In this document: piece after piece, positions 40,958 to 49,592 of the stretch
How the letters are laid out: the number at the start of each line of letters is the position of its first letter
How positions within the stretch are numbered: the first letter of the stretch is position 1
From: Anaerotruncus sp.
GTDB lineage: Bacteria > Bacillota > Clostridia > Oscillospirales > Acutalibacteraceae
Assembly: GCA_022009795.1 (NCBI GenBank)
Contig: CP091724.1
Location: 1,091,501 to 1,155,500 of the forward strand
Length of the DNA stretch: 64,000 bases
Direction: 5' to 3'
Made by a program: the position numbers and the translations under genes
Notes under the pieces: generated by a model
What the model saw: only the letters and a program-made list of their open reading frames with translations
Databases searched by the model: none
What the model was told of the DNA's origin: nothing

Positions 40958-41714
40958 TTAAAGCCTTACGGGAATATTCTTTTTCTTTAAGATACTTTTT
41001 CAGTTCCGGCACGGGCAATTCGTTGAAATGGAAAAGGCTTGCCGCAAGCACCGCGTCCGCCTTGCCGTAAGTAAAAGCATCGTAAAAATGCTCTTTTGCG
41101 CCCGCACCGCCCGATGCAATAACGGGAATGCCCACGCTTTCGGAAACCGCGCGGTTCAATTCATTGTCGTAGCCTTTCTTTTGCCCGTCGCAATCCATGG
41201 AGGTAAGCAAAATCTCACCCGCGCCGCGTTCGTAAGCCTCCTTTGCCCATTTAACAGCATCTATCCCCGTTGGAATCCTGCCGCCGTTTAAATAAACCTC
41301 CCAGCCGTTGCCGTTTCTTTTTGCATCTATCGCGCACACAACGCACTGGCTGCCGAATTTATACGCCGCCTCGTTTATAAGCTGCGGATTGCGCACCGCC
41401 GCGGAATTAACGGAAATTTTATCCGCACCTGCTCTTAAAAGCTCCTTAAAATCATCAACGCTTTTTATTCCGCCGCCCACGGTGAACGGAATGAAAACAC
41501 TGTTTGCAACGCGCTCCACAATATCAATCATAGTGCTTCTGCCCTCATGTGTGGCGGTTATATCGAGCAGCACAAGCTCGTCCGCGCCGGCTTTGTCATA
41601 GGCGGCCGCGCATTCAACCGGATCACCCGCATCACGCAAATTAACAAAGGAAACACCTTTAACAACCCTGCCGTTTTTCACATCAAGGCAGGGAATAATT
41701 CTTTTTGCGTACAT
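40958..41714 (-). CDS. hisF: Imidazole glycerol phosphate synthase, cyclase subunit
   Basis: HisF forms the imidazole ring of histidine using ammonia delivered by HisH, releasing AICAR. The TIM barrel shows MYAKRIIPCLDVKNGRVVKG, with the catalytic Asp in CLDV, FTVGGGIKSVDDFKELLRAG, the second Asp in VVCAIDAKRNGNGWEVYLNG and GIPVIASGGAGAKEHFYDAF. An extra A near 40980 hides the natural end KKYLKEKNIPVRL at 40958. It starts three bases after the hisH stop. The rest of the histidine operon is not nearby. Confidence 0.96.
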
Positions 41715-41717
41715 AAT

Positions 41718-42336
41718 TTAAACCTCCGCCTTTGCAAAAATTTTTTTAAGCAGCTTTAAGCCGATTTCGCCGCTTTTTTCGGGGTGAAACTGGGTGGCAA
41801 AAAGATTTCCTCTTTCAACGGCGCACTCAATATCAACACCGTAATTCGTTTTCCCCGCAACAACACCGGGCTCTGCGCCGTTAAGATAATAAGAATGAAC
41901 GAAATAAAAATAGCTTCCGCTCGGGATATCGCCGAAAAGCCTGCTTTCGGGCTTGGTTTCAACCGAATTCCAGCCCACATGCGGCACTTTGAGCCCGTCA
42001 CTTCCGGGAATAAGCGAAATATTGCCGGAAAGAATTCCCAGCCCGTCTGCCTCCGGGCTTTCCGCGCTGCTTTCAAACAGCAGCTGCAAGCCGAGACAAA
42101 TGCCTAAAAAAAGGCCTTCCGGAAAGCGCCGCATGCTTTACCGTTTCATCAAGGCCCTTTTTGCCTCATCGAATCCATCGCGTCGCCGAACGAGCCGACA
42201 CCGGGCAAAAATCACCCTTTTCTGCCGTTTCTATCGCTTTGCAATCCGATGTGATAACGGATTTCTCACCGATAAAATCAAGCGCCTTTTTAACGCTCAT
42301 CAAATTGCCGGCGCCGTAATCCACAATTGCAATCAT
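41718..42336 (-). CDS. hisH: Imidazole glycerol phosphate synthase, glutaminase subunit (frameshifted)
   Basis: HisH supplies ammonia to HisF. The N-terminus from the ATG at 42336 (GGAGG upstream) reads MIAIVDYGAGNLMSVKKALD, then, after an indel near 42205, PGVGSFGDAMDSMRQKGLDE. A second indel near 42110 leads to LFLGICLGLQLLFESSAES with the nucleophile Cys. The catalytic His-Glu pair is in FATQFHPEKSGEIGLKLLK. About 205 residues, normal. It pairs with hisF. Confidence 0.94.
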
Positions 42337-42435
42337 ATTTTTTTGCCTCCGAAATTTTTATAGTTTGCCGTATTTTTTTATACCGTAAAATAAATTTTTA
42401 GCATATCACGCAAAAGCATTTCAACATAAAAATCA

Positions 42436-42464
42436 TTGACAAATGCCACTGTTTGATATACAAT
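42436..42464 (+). promoter_or_regulatory. Promoter of tRNA-Ser
   Basis: A consensus TTGACA (42436-42441) and TACAAT (42459-42464) with a 17-bp spacer end 14 bp before the tRNA. It is one of the best promoters in the window. Confidence 0.8.
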
Positions 42465-42477
42465 CTTAGTACTGCAC

Positions 42478-42566
42478 GGAGACGTATCGAAGTGGTCATA
42501 ACGGACATGACTCGAAATCATGATGCCCCTTGAGGGACGTGGGTTCGAATCCCACCGTCTCCGCCA
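42478..42566 (+). tRNA. tRNA-Ser (anticodon CGA)
   Basis: The acceptor GGAGACG pairs with CGTCTCC, followed by G and an encoded CCA. The anticodon arm CATGA-CTCGAAA-TCATG gives anticodon CGA, reading UCG. A long variable arm (TGCCCCTTGAGGGACG) marks it as serine type, and the T arm GTGGGTTCGAATCCCAC is intact. Confidence 0.95.
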
Positions 42567-42569
42567 ACG

Positions 42570-42607
42570 AAAAGGCCGGTGCCCGAAAGGATGCCGGTCT
42601 TTTTATT
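42570..42607 (+). terminator. Terminator of tRNA-Ser
   Basis: AAGGCCGGT pairs imperfectly with GCCGGTCTT around a loop, followed by TTTTATTTC, directly after the tRNA. Confidence 0.7.
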
Positions 42608-42806
42608 TCTTACTATGGCTTTGCAATTAAAATCCGAACAGCGGGCTTACAACTTATTTTGCGGAGTTGTCATTGCGACAGCTCCGTTTTATTATCACCG
42701 CTTTTCACTTTTCTCTTATAAGCCCGCAATAATCGTTGATTTTAAGCGCCGTATATGGTATATTGAATTTATATAATTGCAACTACCTGAAAATGAGAAT
42801 AACCCA

Positions 42807-42992
42807 ATGGATTCTGAAATCGAGCACAGATACTCAATGAAAAGGATATGCAAATACCTCAGCGCAACGCTGTGCTTGATCGGATATAAAAAAAGAAGAA
42901 ATCTTCCTGCGGCAAAAATCGGACGGCTTTGGAAGTTCAAAGTAAGAAAGATAAACTTTCGGATAAAATGCAAAATTGCGGCTGATAAGTGA
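42807..42992 (+). CDS. Excisionase-like helix-turn-helix protein (probably damaged)
   Basis: About 60 residues. The N-terminal part reads EHRYSMKRICKYLSA and the C-terminal part RRNLPAAKIGRLWKFKVRKI. The latter strongly resembles the excisionase/MerR-like DNA-binding domain, in which a helix-turn-helix is followed by lPAxKiGRxWrFkk. The middle helix (TLCLIGYKK) does not fit the family well, suggesting small indels. The start is uncertain; the ATG at 42807 lacks a good ribosome binding site. It lies 240 bp past tRNA-Ser and ends 15 bp before the next gene. It could be a relic of a tRNA-integrated element or simply a small regulator. Confidence 0.5.
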   Translation: MDSEIEHRYSMKRICKYLSATLCLIGYKKRRNLPAAKIGRLWKFKVRKINFRIKCKIAADK

Positions 42993-43007
42993 TTTTTGGA
43001 GGTATAT

Positions 43008-43492
43008 ATGAGCTTTACCGAATCATATAAGCAGCTTGAAAAGCTGTGCGGTGAGATAATGAACGACGACAGACGCGTATCCGCTTATATCGATGAAATG
43101 ATAAATACTCCTCGCGGTTCATATCTTGTCAAAGGTTGGGACAGCGACTTAAAACAGTTAAAAGCATTACCAGTGGATTCGTAATCAAATAGCCCACACG
43201 CCCGATTGCACCGAACAAAGCATGTGCAAACCCGGTGACGCCGAGTGGCTTGACGGCTTTTATTTTCGAATAATGAATCAAACCGATCCTCTCACTTTAT
43301 ATGCTAAAGCCACTGCGCCTAAACCGACCGAAAAAGCAGCCCCAACACCGAAAACGAAAACCGAAACATATCCCTGTTCGCAACAAGCAACAAATTCTAA
43401 AAAAACTTCAAAAAGCGATAGGTTTTGTTATCTTTGCGGCAATGATTGCGTTAGCTGTCGCTGTAATATTTATAATTTCAAAATCGTTTTGA
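43008..43492 (+). CDS. Conserved-looking protein of unknown function with C-terminal membrane helix
   Basis: I do not recognise a characterised family. The ATG at 43008 has GGAGG five bases upstream and gives MSFTESYKQLEKLCGEIMND, then GVSAYI-like DDRRVSAYIDEMINTPRGSY. After an indel near 43160 the reading continues HYQWIRNQIAHTPDCTEQSM and DAEWLDGFYFRIMNQTDPLT, a compact helical domain with an RNxIAH motif, reminiscent of small clostridial proteins. A Pro/Lys/Thr linker (KPTEKAAPTPKTK) leads to a C-terminal membrane helix, IGFVIFAAMIALAVAVIFII, seen after a second shift near 43410. It is thus a tail-anchored protein of about 160 residues. It precedes the flavodoxin gene. Confidence 0.5.
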
Positions 43493-43649
43493 TTTCGGAA
43501 GATATATCTTTTGAATGCAGATGTTTGCAAATTGATTTGCAGACGAAAGCCACATCAACCGGATTATATTGCCTTCAAAATTTGCCTGCGGCATAATTTT
43601 AAAAACGGCCTCATAGGCGATTTAACGAAACACAGCAGAGGTGTATAAT

Positions 43650-44158
43650 ATGAAAAGCAAGAAATATTCAATACTGGTAAGCAGCGTTACAGGAAATACA
43701 AAAGCACTTGCCGATGCGATTTATGAAGTGCTGCCAAAAGAATATTGCGACTTTTATGGCAATGCAAAAGCACAGGTGCCTCAATCCGAAATACTGTATA
43801 TCGGTTTTTGGACGGATAAAGGAACTGCCGACAGTGACACTTTGAAGCTTTTGCAAGCCCTGAAAAATAAAAAAATTTTTTTGTTTGGCACAGCCGGCTT
43901 CGGCGGCAGCGAAGCATATTTCCAAAAAATACTGAATCAAATCAAGCAATCATTAGACTCAAGCAATGCCGTTGTGGGAGAATATATGTGCCAAGGCAAA
44001 ATGCCGCAATCCGTAAGAGAACGCTATGTTAAGATGAAAGGGCAGCCGAATGCTCCTGCGAATTTGGATATGCTGATTGATAATTTTGACAATGCATTAT
44101 CTCATCCCGATGAAGAGGATATAATCAAGCTTAAAAAAGCGGTAATTGATTTCCAAAC
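43650..44158 (+). CDS. BilS-like flavodoxin family protein
   Basis: A short-chain flavodoxin of about 170 residues. It starts MKSKKYSILVSSVTGNTKAL, with the FMN phosphate loop SSVTGNTK, and contains ILYIGFWTDKGTADSDTLKL, KIFLFGTAGFGGSEAYFQKI and VVGEYMCQGKMPQSVRERYV. These are typical of the BilS flavodoxins found beside the bilirubin reductase BilR in gut Clostridia. No BilR homologue is visible in this window. As sequenced, the frame continues through to 44414 and joins the next small membrane protein. A single-base indel in AAACAAGTTTAAG would give a stop at about 44158, just before an AAAGGAG ribosome binding site, so I treat them as two genes. The ATG at 43650 follows AGAGGTG. Confidence 0.75.
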
Positions 44159-44183
44159 AAGTTTAAGCAAAGGAGAGCAGTGT

Positions 44184-44414
44184 ATGAAGTTATTGTTTGA
44201 ATTATCTTGGCTTTGGGAATCAATTGCAATAATCGCTTTGGTTATTACAGTATGTGAAATCTGCGCCTTATTGATTTGCAAGGCAAGAAAACAAAAGCTG
44301 AGCAAAAAAGCGGCAATTATCATTGCCTTTATTTCCGCTTTGGCAACCGGTTTGGCAATTGTTTTGCTTTCCCAAACACCGAGTTTATTAAATCTGAATT
44401 TATTGTTTATATAA
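44184..44414 (+). CDS. Small two-helix membrane protein
   Basis: Seventy-six residues from the ATG at 44184, which is preceded by AAAGGAGAGC at a suitable distance. It has two membrane helices, IAIIALVITVCEICALLIC and AAIIIAFISALATGLAIVLL, joined by a short basic loop (KARKQKLSKK). It is in frame with the flavodoxin in the given sequence, so a natural C-terminal fusion is an alternative. No family recognised. Confidence 0.5.
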   Translation: MKLLFELSWLWESIAIIALVITVCEICALLICKARKQKLSKKAAIIIAFISALATGLAIVLLSQTPSLLNLNLLFI

Positions 44415-44416
44415 TT

Positions 44417-44456
44417 CAAAAAGCCGATTCGCTTTAACTGCGAACCGGCTTTTTTG
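44417..44456 (+). terminator. Terminator after the flavodoxin/membrane protein genes
   Basis: AAAAAGCCGATTCGC pairs with GCGAACCGGCTTTTTT (one mismatch) across TTTAACT, three bases past the stop. Confidence 0.85.
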
Positions 44457-44560
44457 CTGCTTCGTTAATATAATAACAGACTTCTCTATTCGGTTATATA
44501 TTTCCAACAAAGCTTTTGACTGCGTTTCCAAGTAAGCGCATATGAAATTCACTTGCAAAA

Positions 44561-45964
44561 TCAGCCTATTTGCATGATTTTAATAAGAAACAGCCACGAA
44601 AGGCCGTAATAAGTTACAACAGCCACCAAATCATTAACCGTGGTGATAAGCGGGCCGGAGGAAACGGCGGGATCCACCTTGATTTTTATGAAAAAAACAT
44701 CGGCACAAGAGTGCCCACCAAGCTTGAAACAACAATCGAAACAAGCAGCGAAACGCCAACGCACCCGGAAATGAGAAATGCACTTGCAACGGAAAAGCCT
44801 TTAAACAGCGCCATATATATTCCGAGGCACACAAGCGCGGTTATGCCGAGCAATCCGCCATTGTAAAAGCCGACTTTGGCCTCTTTAAAAAAATCAGCCT
44901 GCATTTATCTTTGCCGCTGAGATTTTTCATCCATAAGCACCCTGATTGTAACGGCAAGGGACTGAGTACCCACATTGCCCGCCATATCAAGAATAAGCGA
45001 TTGAAAGCAAATCAGCACAGGCAAAGCCGTGGCAATGTTTTCAAATGCGCCGACAACGCTTGAAACAATCATACCCAGAAAAAAAGCAATATAACGAGCC
45101 ATGGCATTCTTTTTTTTATACTTTTTCCCGCTGTTTCATTAAGATCCTCTTCGGCAGACAAACCGCCGAGCTTTGCATAATCCTCGCCCAATTCATCGTC
45201 TACCATTTCAACAACATCCTGCGCCGTTATTATGCCTATGATTTTTTTCTCTTTATTCAAAACGGGCAGTGAATCCTCGGCGTAATCCTTTATTTTTTCA
45301 ATGCTTTCCGAAATCTTTTCATGGTCAAACAAATAGGGATAGGCATAGCTGATTATGCTTTTTAAATCGTCGTTTTCCCTTGCGATAATAAGGTCTTTAA
45401 GGTCTATCGCGCCGCAAAATTTGTTTTCGCCGTCAACCGCATAAATAGTGGAAATATTATCGTTTTCACCCGCTTGGCGGATAAGCTCATGCATGGCTTT
45501 GCGAATTGTTAAATCTCCCGTTATGCAAATATAATTCGTTGTTATCAGGCTTCCGATTTCATCCTCGTCATAATGATTTATCAGGCGAATATCGGTTTTT
45601 GTTTCATCGCCGATCAGCGGGCGAAGCTTTTGTTTAACGCTTTCGCCAAGCTTTTCAAGCAAATCAACGGCATCGTCGGCATCCATTTCATCTATGATTT
45701 TCGCCAATCTTTCAACGCCGATTTCATCAGTGTATTCCGAGGGATTATCAATATAAGAAATTATGCTTGCCAGCCATTTTATTCCGATTGCGTCGTATAT
45801 AAAGCTTCTTTCGGTGCTGTTTAAAAGTTCAAAGCTTTGCGCGATATCGTTATCGTGATAATTTTTAAGCTGCTCTTTTAAATCAGATTCCGAATGTGCA
45901 TTTTTTATTATTTGCACAATCTTTTTTTGCAAAATTCTGTTCTTTGAGTATTTTTTTCATTCAT
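44561..45964 (-). CDS. mgtE: MgtE-family magnesium transporter (frameshifted)
   Basis: MgtE is a dimeric Mg2+ channel gated by its cytosolic domain. The N domain contains NDIAQSFELLNSTERSFIYD and IIDEMDADDAVDLLEKL. The two CBS domains follow (IGSLITTNYICITGDLTIRK and LPVLNKEKKIIGIITAQDVV). The membrane part is split over two frames: ILDMAGNVGTQSLAVTIRVL with the pore motif GNVGTQ, and KVDPAVSSGPLITTVNDL with the DPA...GP motif of the last helix. Frame breaks occur near 45920, 45105, 44905 and 44690. The start is the ATG at 45964. About 465 residues, normal. It is preceded by a leader of some 280 nt. Confidence 0.9.
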
Positions 45965-46245
45965 CTTAATTCCATCGCCCTTCTTATTTGCCGCATCCGT
46001 GTAAAAATCGGCTCGGCAAAACAAAATTCAAACAGGTGCGTCGATTTTCGGGCAAAAAAAAGCCACCGCTTATTCTCCGCACTTTTCTGATAAGTTGTGA
46101 TCGGTTCATAACGATGGATTAAGACTGAATATTAAAAGGCACAGTTACAGACACCTGAAATAAAATCCAAGCCCGTATCCATCATATGCACATCGACTTC
46201 GATTATCACAACTGTCCAAGCTGTTCGCCTCCTTAAATTTTCTTT
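45965..46245 (-). promoter_or_regulatory. Long structured 5' leader of mgtE
   Basis: Between the predicted promoter and mgtE lies a leader of about 280 nt. Nine bases, AGTTGTGAT (46213-46205 on the minus strand), pair perfectly with ATCACAACT (46101-46093), enclosing about 100 nt. Downstream a TGGCTTTTTTTTG tract resembles an attenuator tail. A small frame of about 23 codons starts from a TTG after AAGGAGG. I do not recognise the M-box sequence, so the mechanism is open, but a Mg2+-responsive leader would be expected here. Confidence 0.45.
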
Positions 46246-46251
46246 TGAGTG

Positions 46252-46280
46252 ATTATAGCACCGCCGTTTGCCGTTTTCAA
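46252..46280 (-). promoter_or_regulatory. Promoter of mgtE
   Basis: On the minus strand TTGAAA (46280-46275) and TATAAT (46257-46252) are 17 bp apart. Transcription would start about 280 nt before the mgtE start codon. Confidence 0.7.
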
Positions 46281-46478
46281 GAATTTTTTGCCGATTTTCA
46301 CGCCGATTTTACACGAATTTGACAATTTATTCATTCAACTTCCGGCTTATTCAAATCTTGCCGTTGAGCGACATAAAAAAATTATGTTAAAATATATATC
46401 AATAAATTTAATATTTCAAGAAATATCTTGCCGCGATATCCGCACAACAAAAAGCAAAGCGTTGAAAGGAAATATTCT

Positions 46479-47051
46479 ATGAGCAATTGCACAAGGCCAC
46501 AAGGCAAACTGCACTTTATAAGCACCCGCCGACCCGGAAAAAGAATTTAAAAAAAGCTTTATACCGAAGCCTTCCCCGCCGAAGAGAGAATGCCGCTTTT
46601 TATGTTGCTGTGCAAGGCAAACGGCACAAGGGCAAAATTTTTCACCGTGTTTGACGGTGAAATGCCGGTTGCGCTGCTTTACAATGTTTATTACCGCGAT
46701 ATCGTTTATGTATTTTACTTTGCCGTAAACAATAATTTGCGCGGCGGCGGATACGGCGGCAGAATCATGAAAACCATAAGGCAAAAATATAAAAACAGGC
46801 GCTTGATTTTAGCCGTTGAAAAGCCCGACGAAAATTACGAAAACATCGCACAGCGCATAAAAAGGCTTGATTTTTACAAATGCTGCGGCTTTGAGCAAAG
46901 CGGAAATTCGGTTAAAGAAGGCAAAGTCATATATGAACTTCTTGCACACTCAGAAAACGAAAGCCGCGTTGATATGAAAGAATATTACGAACTGATGAAA
47001 AACTATTTCGGCAAAGGGCTGTTTGCGCTTTACAAAATAGCAAGCCGATAG
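46479..47051 (+). CDS. GNAT-family N-acetyltransferase (one frameshift)
   Basis: An acetyl-CoA-dependent acyltransferase of about 190 residues. The ATG at 46479 has AAAGGA eight bases upstream. After an indel near 46550 the reading gives FKKLYTEAFPAEERMPLFML, then the beta strands VFDGEMPVALLYNVYYRDIV and YVFYFAVNNNLRGGGYGGRI, which holds the acetyl-CoA pyrophosphate loop (R-G-G-G-Y-G). It ends LDFYKCCGFEQSG, the usual C-terminal motif of GNAT proteins. It is followed by a peptidase E-like gene 22 bp downstream. The acceptor substrate is unknown. Confidence 0.8.
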
Positions 47052-47073
47052 ATAAAAGGAATAGCGTTATAAA

Positions 47074-47712
47074 ATGAAAAAAATTGTTTTTTTAACCTCC
47101 GTTTTTGCGAAAACGGCAAAGGAATTTAAAAAATTTTACGGCGAAACAAACGGCAAAAGCGCCGTTTTAATACCAACGGCCGCAAAAAGCCGATGGCGGC
47201 GGCACGATATACGTTAAAAGGCAACGCCGTGCGCTTGAAAAAGCTTGGCATTAAAGCTTGCATGCTTGATATTTCGGTTGCCGAAAGCAATGAAATTACG
47301 GCGAAGCTGCTCAATTCGGATATTATTTATATCGGCGGAGGCAACACATTTTATCTTTTGCAGGAGCTGAAACGAAGCGGTGCCGATATGATTATCAGGG
47401 AGCAAATCGCGCTCGGCAAAGCATACATAGGCGAATCCGCAGGTGCGGTTGTTGCAGCGCCACGCATTGATTATATTGAAGATATGGACAAAAGAGACGC
47501 AGCCCCGAATTTAAGCGATTGCTCGGCACTTGGTTTGGTTGATTTTTTTATCCTCTGCCGCACATGAACAGCTTTCCTTTTTAAAAAGAGCTTCACACAT
47601 GATAGCCGAAAAGCATTCCAATGATTTAAAGCTTTTGCCGATAACAAACAGGCAAGCCGTTTGCGTTGGCGGCAATGAAATCAAAATACTCGGCAAATGG
47701 CTTCAGATTTAA
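47074..47712 (+). CDS. Peptidase E-like (S51) peptidase (frameshifted)
   Basis: Family S51 enzymes are small serine peptidases that cleave Asp-X dipeptides or related substrates. The protein begins MKKIVFLTSVFAKTAKEFKK and reads SAVLIPTAAK. It then has LLNSDIIYIGGGNTFYLLQE and the nucleophile motif KAYIGESAGAVVAAP. After an indel near 47555 the conserved LVDFFILPHMNS segment follows. About 210 residues. Indels near 47192 and 47555 break the frame. It is followed by a terminator, so GNAT and this gene may be one transcript. Confidence 0.8.
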
Positions 47713-47833
47713 AAGCAAGCGAATTTTTTTCCGCATTGTTTTTTTAACGGCAAAAAAACACTTTATCAAATGAATTGATGAAGCTTTGCATTCGCTATTG
47801 AAAATCAGCAAAAGATATATTATTATAGTAAAG

Positions 47834-47867
47834 GGCAACGGTGCTTTCAGCTCCGTTGTTTTTTTGT
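47834..47867 (+). terminator. Terminator before sdaAB
   Basis: GCAACGGTGCT and AGCTCCGTTGT pair around a short loop, followed by a T7 tract. It ends the upstream unit; sdaAB starts 13 bp later with GGAGG. Confidence 0.75.
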
Positions 47868-47880
47868 TTGGAGGAATTAT

Positions 47881-48547
47881 ATGAATGTTTTTGAAATATT
47901 GGGCCCCGCAATGGTTGGGCCTTCAAGCTCACACACGGCAGGCGCCGTAAGAATCGGATATATTTGCGGAAAACTGATGGGCGAAAAAATCATAAATGCA
48001 GACATTGGACTTTACGGTTCATTTTTTACTGACAGGGAAAGGCCACGGCACTCCGCAGGCACTGATTGCAGGCTTGCTTGGAATGAAGCCGGATGATGCC
48101 CGCATTCCGGATTCCTTTGAAATTGCAAACGAAAACGGCCTTAAATTTACCGTGGGTGAGGCCAAGCTTAAAGAAGCCCACCCGAATTCCGTTTTACTTA
48201 AGCTTGAGGGAAAAAGCGGAAAAAAGCTTGAAATAATCGGCGAATCAATAGGCGGTTCCATTATAAACATTGCTCAAATAGACGGGCTGCCGGCTAATAT
48301 TTCCGGCGATTACCCAACGCTGATTGCAAGCAATATGGATGTGCCCGGAATGGTGGCAAAGGTTTCCGCCGTGCTTTACAGTGCAAACTTAAATATTGCG
48401 CAAATGCATCTTTACAGAGCGTCACGAGGAAAAAAACTCCGTGCTTATTGCGGAATGTGACCAAGAAATTCCCGAAAAAAACAATTAAAGAAATAGCGGA
48501 TATCAACGGCATAGTTAAGGTTTCTTACCTGAGCCTTGAAAAATTAA
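47881..48547 (+). CDS. sdaAB: L-serine dehydratase beta subunit (frameshifted)
   Basis: The beta chain of the oxygen-sensitive [4Fe-4S] L-serine ammonia-lyase, which converts serine to pyruvate and ammonia. It starts MNVFEILGPAMVGPSSSHTA, the serine-binding SSSHTAG motif, and continues after an indel near 48025 with LTGKGHGTPQALIAGLLGMK. The C-terminal ACT domain is seen in PTLIASNMDVPGMVAKVSAV and LNIAQMHLYRASRGK. A second indel near 48432 precedes the end IVKVSYLSLE. About 220 residues. It precedes sdaAA, its partner. Confidence 0.93.
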
Positions 48548-48605
48548 CGGCACGAATTTGCCGTTTCTAAAAAGTAACAAAAAATTCTTATCTAAGGAGC
48601 AGAAT

Positions 48606-49492
48606 ATGCCATATCATTCAATTAAAGATATTTTAAACATTTGCAAAAGCACCGGCTGCGAATTTTGGCAGGTTGTTTCGGACGAACAAACACAGGAGGC
48701 ACTTTCCACGCCAAACGCTGTTTTTGAGGAAATGCGCCAAATGTATCACATAATGAAAGCCACCATAAATGAATATGATAAATCTGCCGTTTCTGCAGGA
48801 AAAATGGCAGGCGGAGGCGGAGAACTTCTGCATAAATACAACAAGAGCGGTAACAAATTGCTGGGCGATTTTCTTTCGCTGGTGATAGAATATGCTGTTA
48901 AAACAGCTGAAAGCAACGCCTGCATGAAGCGAATAGTTGCTGCGCCCACGGCGGGCAGCTGCGGCATTATTCCCGCTGTTTTCATTGCATATGAGCAATA
49001 TTACAAAGTAAACGAGGATTCGATTATCAAAGCTCTTTTCACTGCTTCGGGCATAGGCGAAATTGTGGCGGAAAACGCCTCTATCAGCGGTGCCCAGGGC
49101 GGTTGCCAGGCTGAAATCGGCACTGCGGCAGCGATGGCAGCAGGCGGTGTGGCTTACCTTGAGGGCGGAAACGGCGAATGCATTGCAAATGCGGCGGCAT
49201 TGGCGCTTAAAAAAATATGCTCGGCCTTGTTTGTGACCCCGTTGCGGGGCTTGTGGAAGTGCCGTGCATAAAACGGAATGCCATCGGCGCGGTAAACGCA
49301 ATTACCGCCGCGCAAATGGCACTTGCGGGAATTAAAAGCGTTATCCCTGCCGATGAGGTTATTGACGCTATGTTTCAAATCGGTTGCTCATTGCCGGCAT
49401 GCCTTAGGGAAACCTCCCAAGCCGGGCTTGCCGCAACACCCACGGCGCTTAAAATCGAAAAAAAGCTCCGTTCAAAAGGAACATTACTCTGA
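48606..49492 (+). CDS. sdaAA: L-serine dehydratase alpha subunit (one frameshift)
   Basis: The alpha chain carries the iron-sulfur cluster and active site. It reads MPYHSIKDILNICKSTGCEF, then SAGKMAGGGGELLHKYNKSG, RIVAAPTAGSCGIIPAVFIA with a cluster Cys, and SISGAQGGCQAEIGTAAAMA with a second. After an indel near 49212 it continues MLGLVCDPVAGLVEVPCIKR (further cluster Cys) and ends TALKIEKKLRSKGTLL. About 295 residues. The ATG at 48606 has AAGGAG upstream. A terminator follows. Confidence 0.95.
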
Positions 49493-49510
49493 ATGTTATA
49501 AAATTCGATA

Positions 49511-49549
49511 AGAAAACCGCCCTGCATATGCAAGGCGGTTTTTTTGATT
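49511..49549. terminator. Terminator after sdaAA
   Basis: AAAACCGCCTGCAT-like stem: AAAACCGCC pairs with GGCGGTTTT around CTGCATATGCAA, followed by T7. It separates sdaAA from the converging ugd gene. Confidence 0.85.
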
Positions 49550-49592
49550 TAAGATTATATTTTTTTAAAAAAATGATTTGATTTTAAAAAAA

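Noticed and set aside
45965..46245. Known M-box riboswitch in the mgtE leader
   Set aside because: I could not find the conserved M-box core; only the position and a closing stem support regulation. Reported as an unassigned leader instead.
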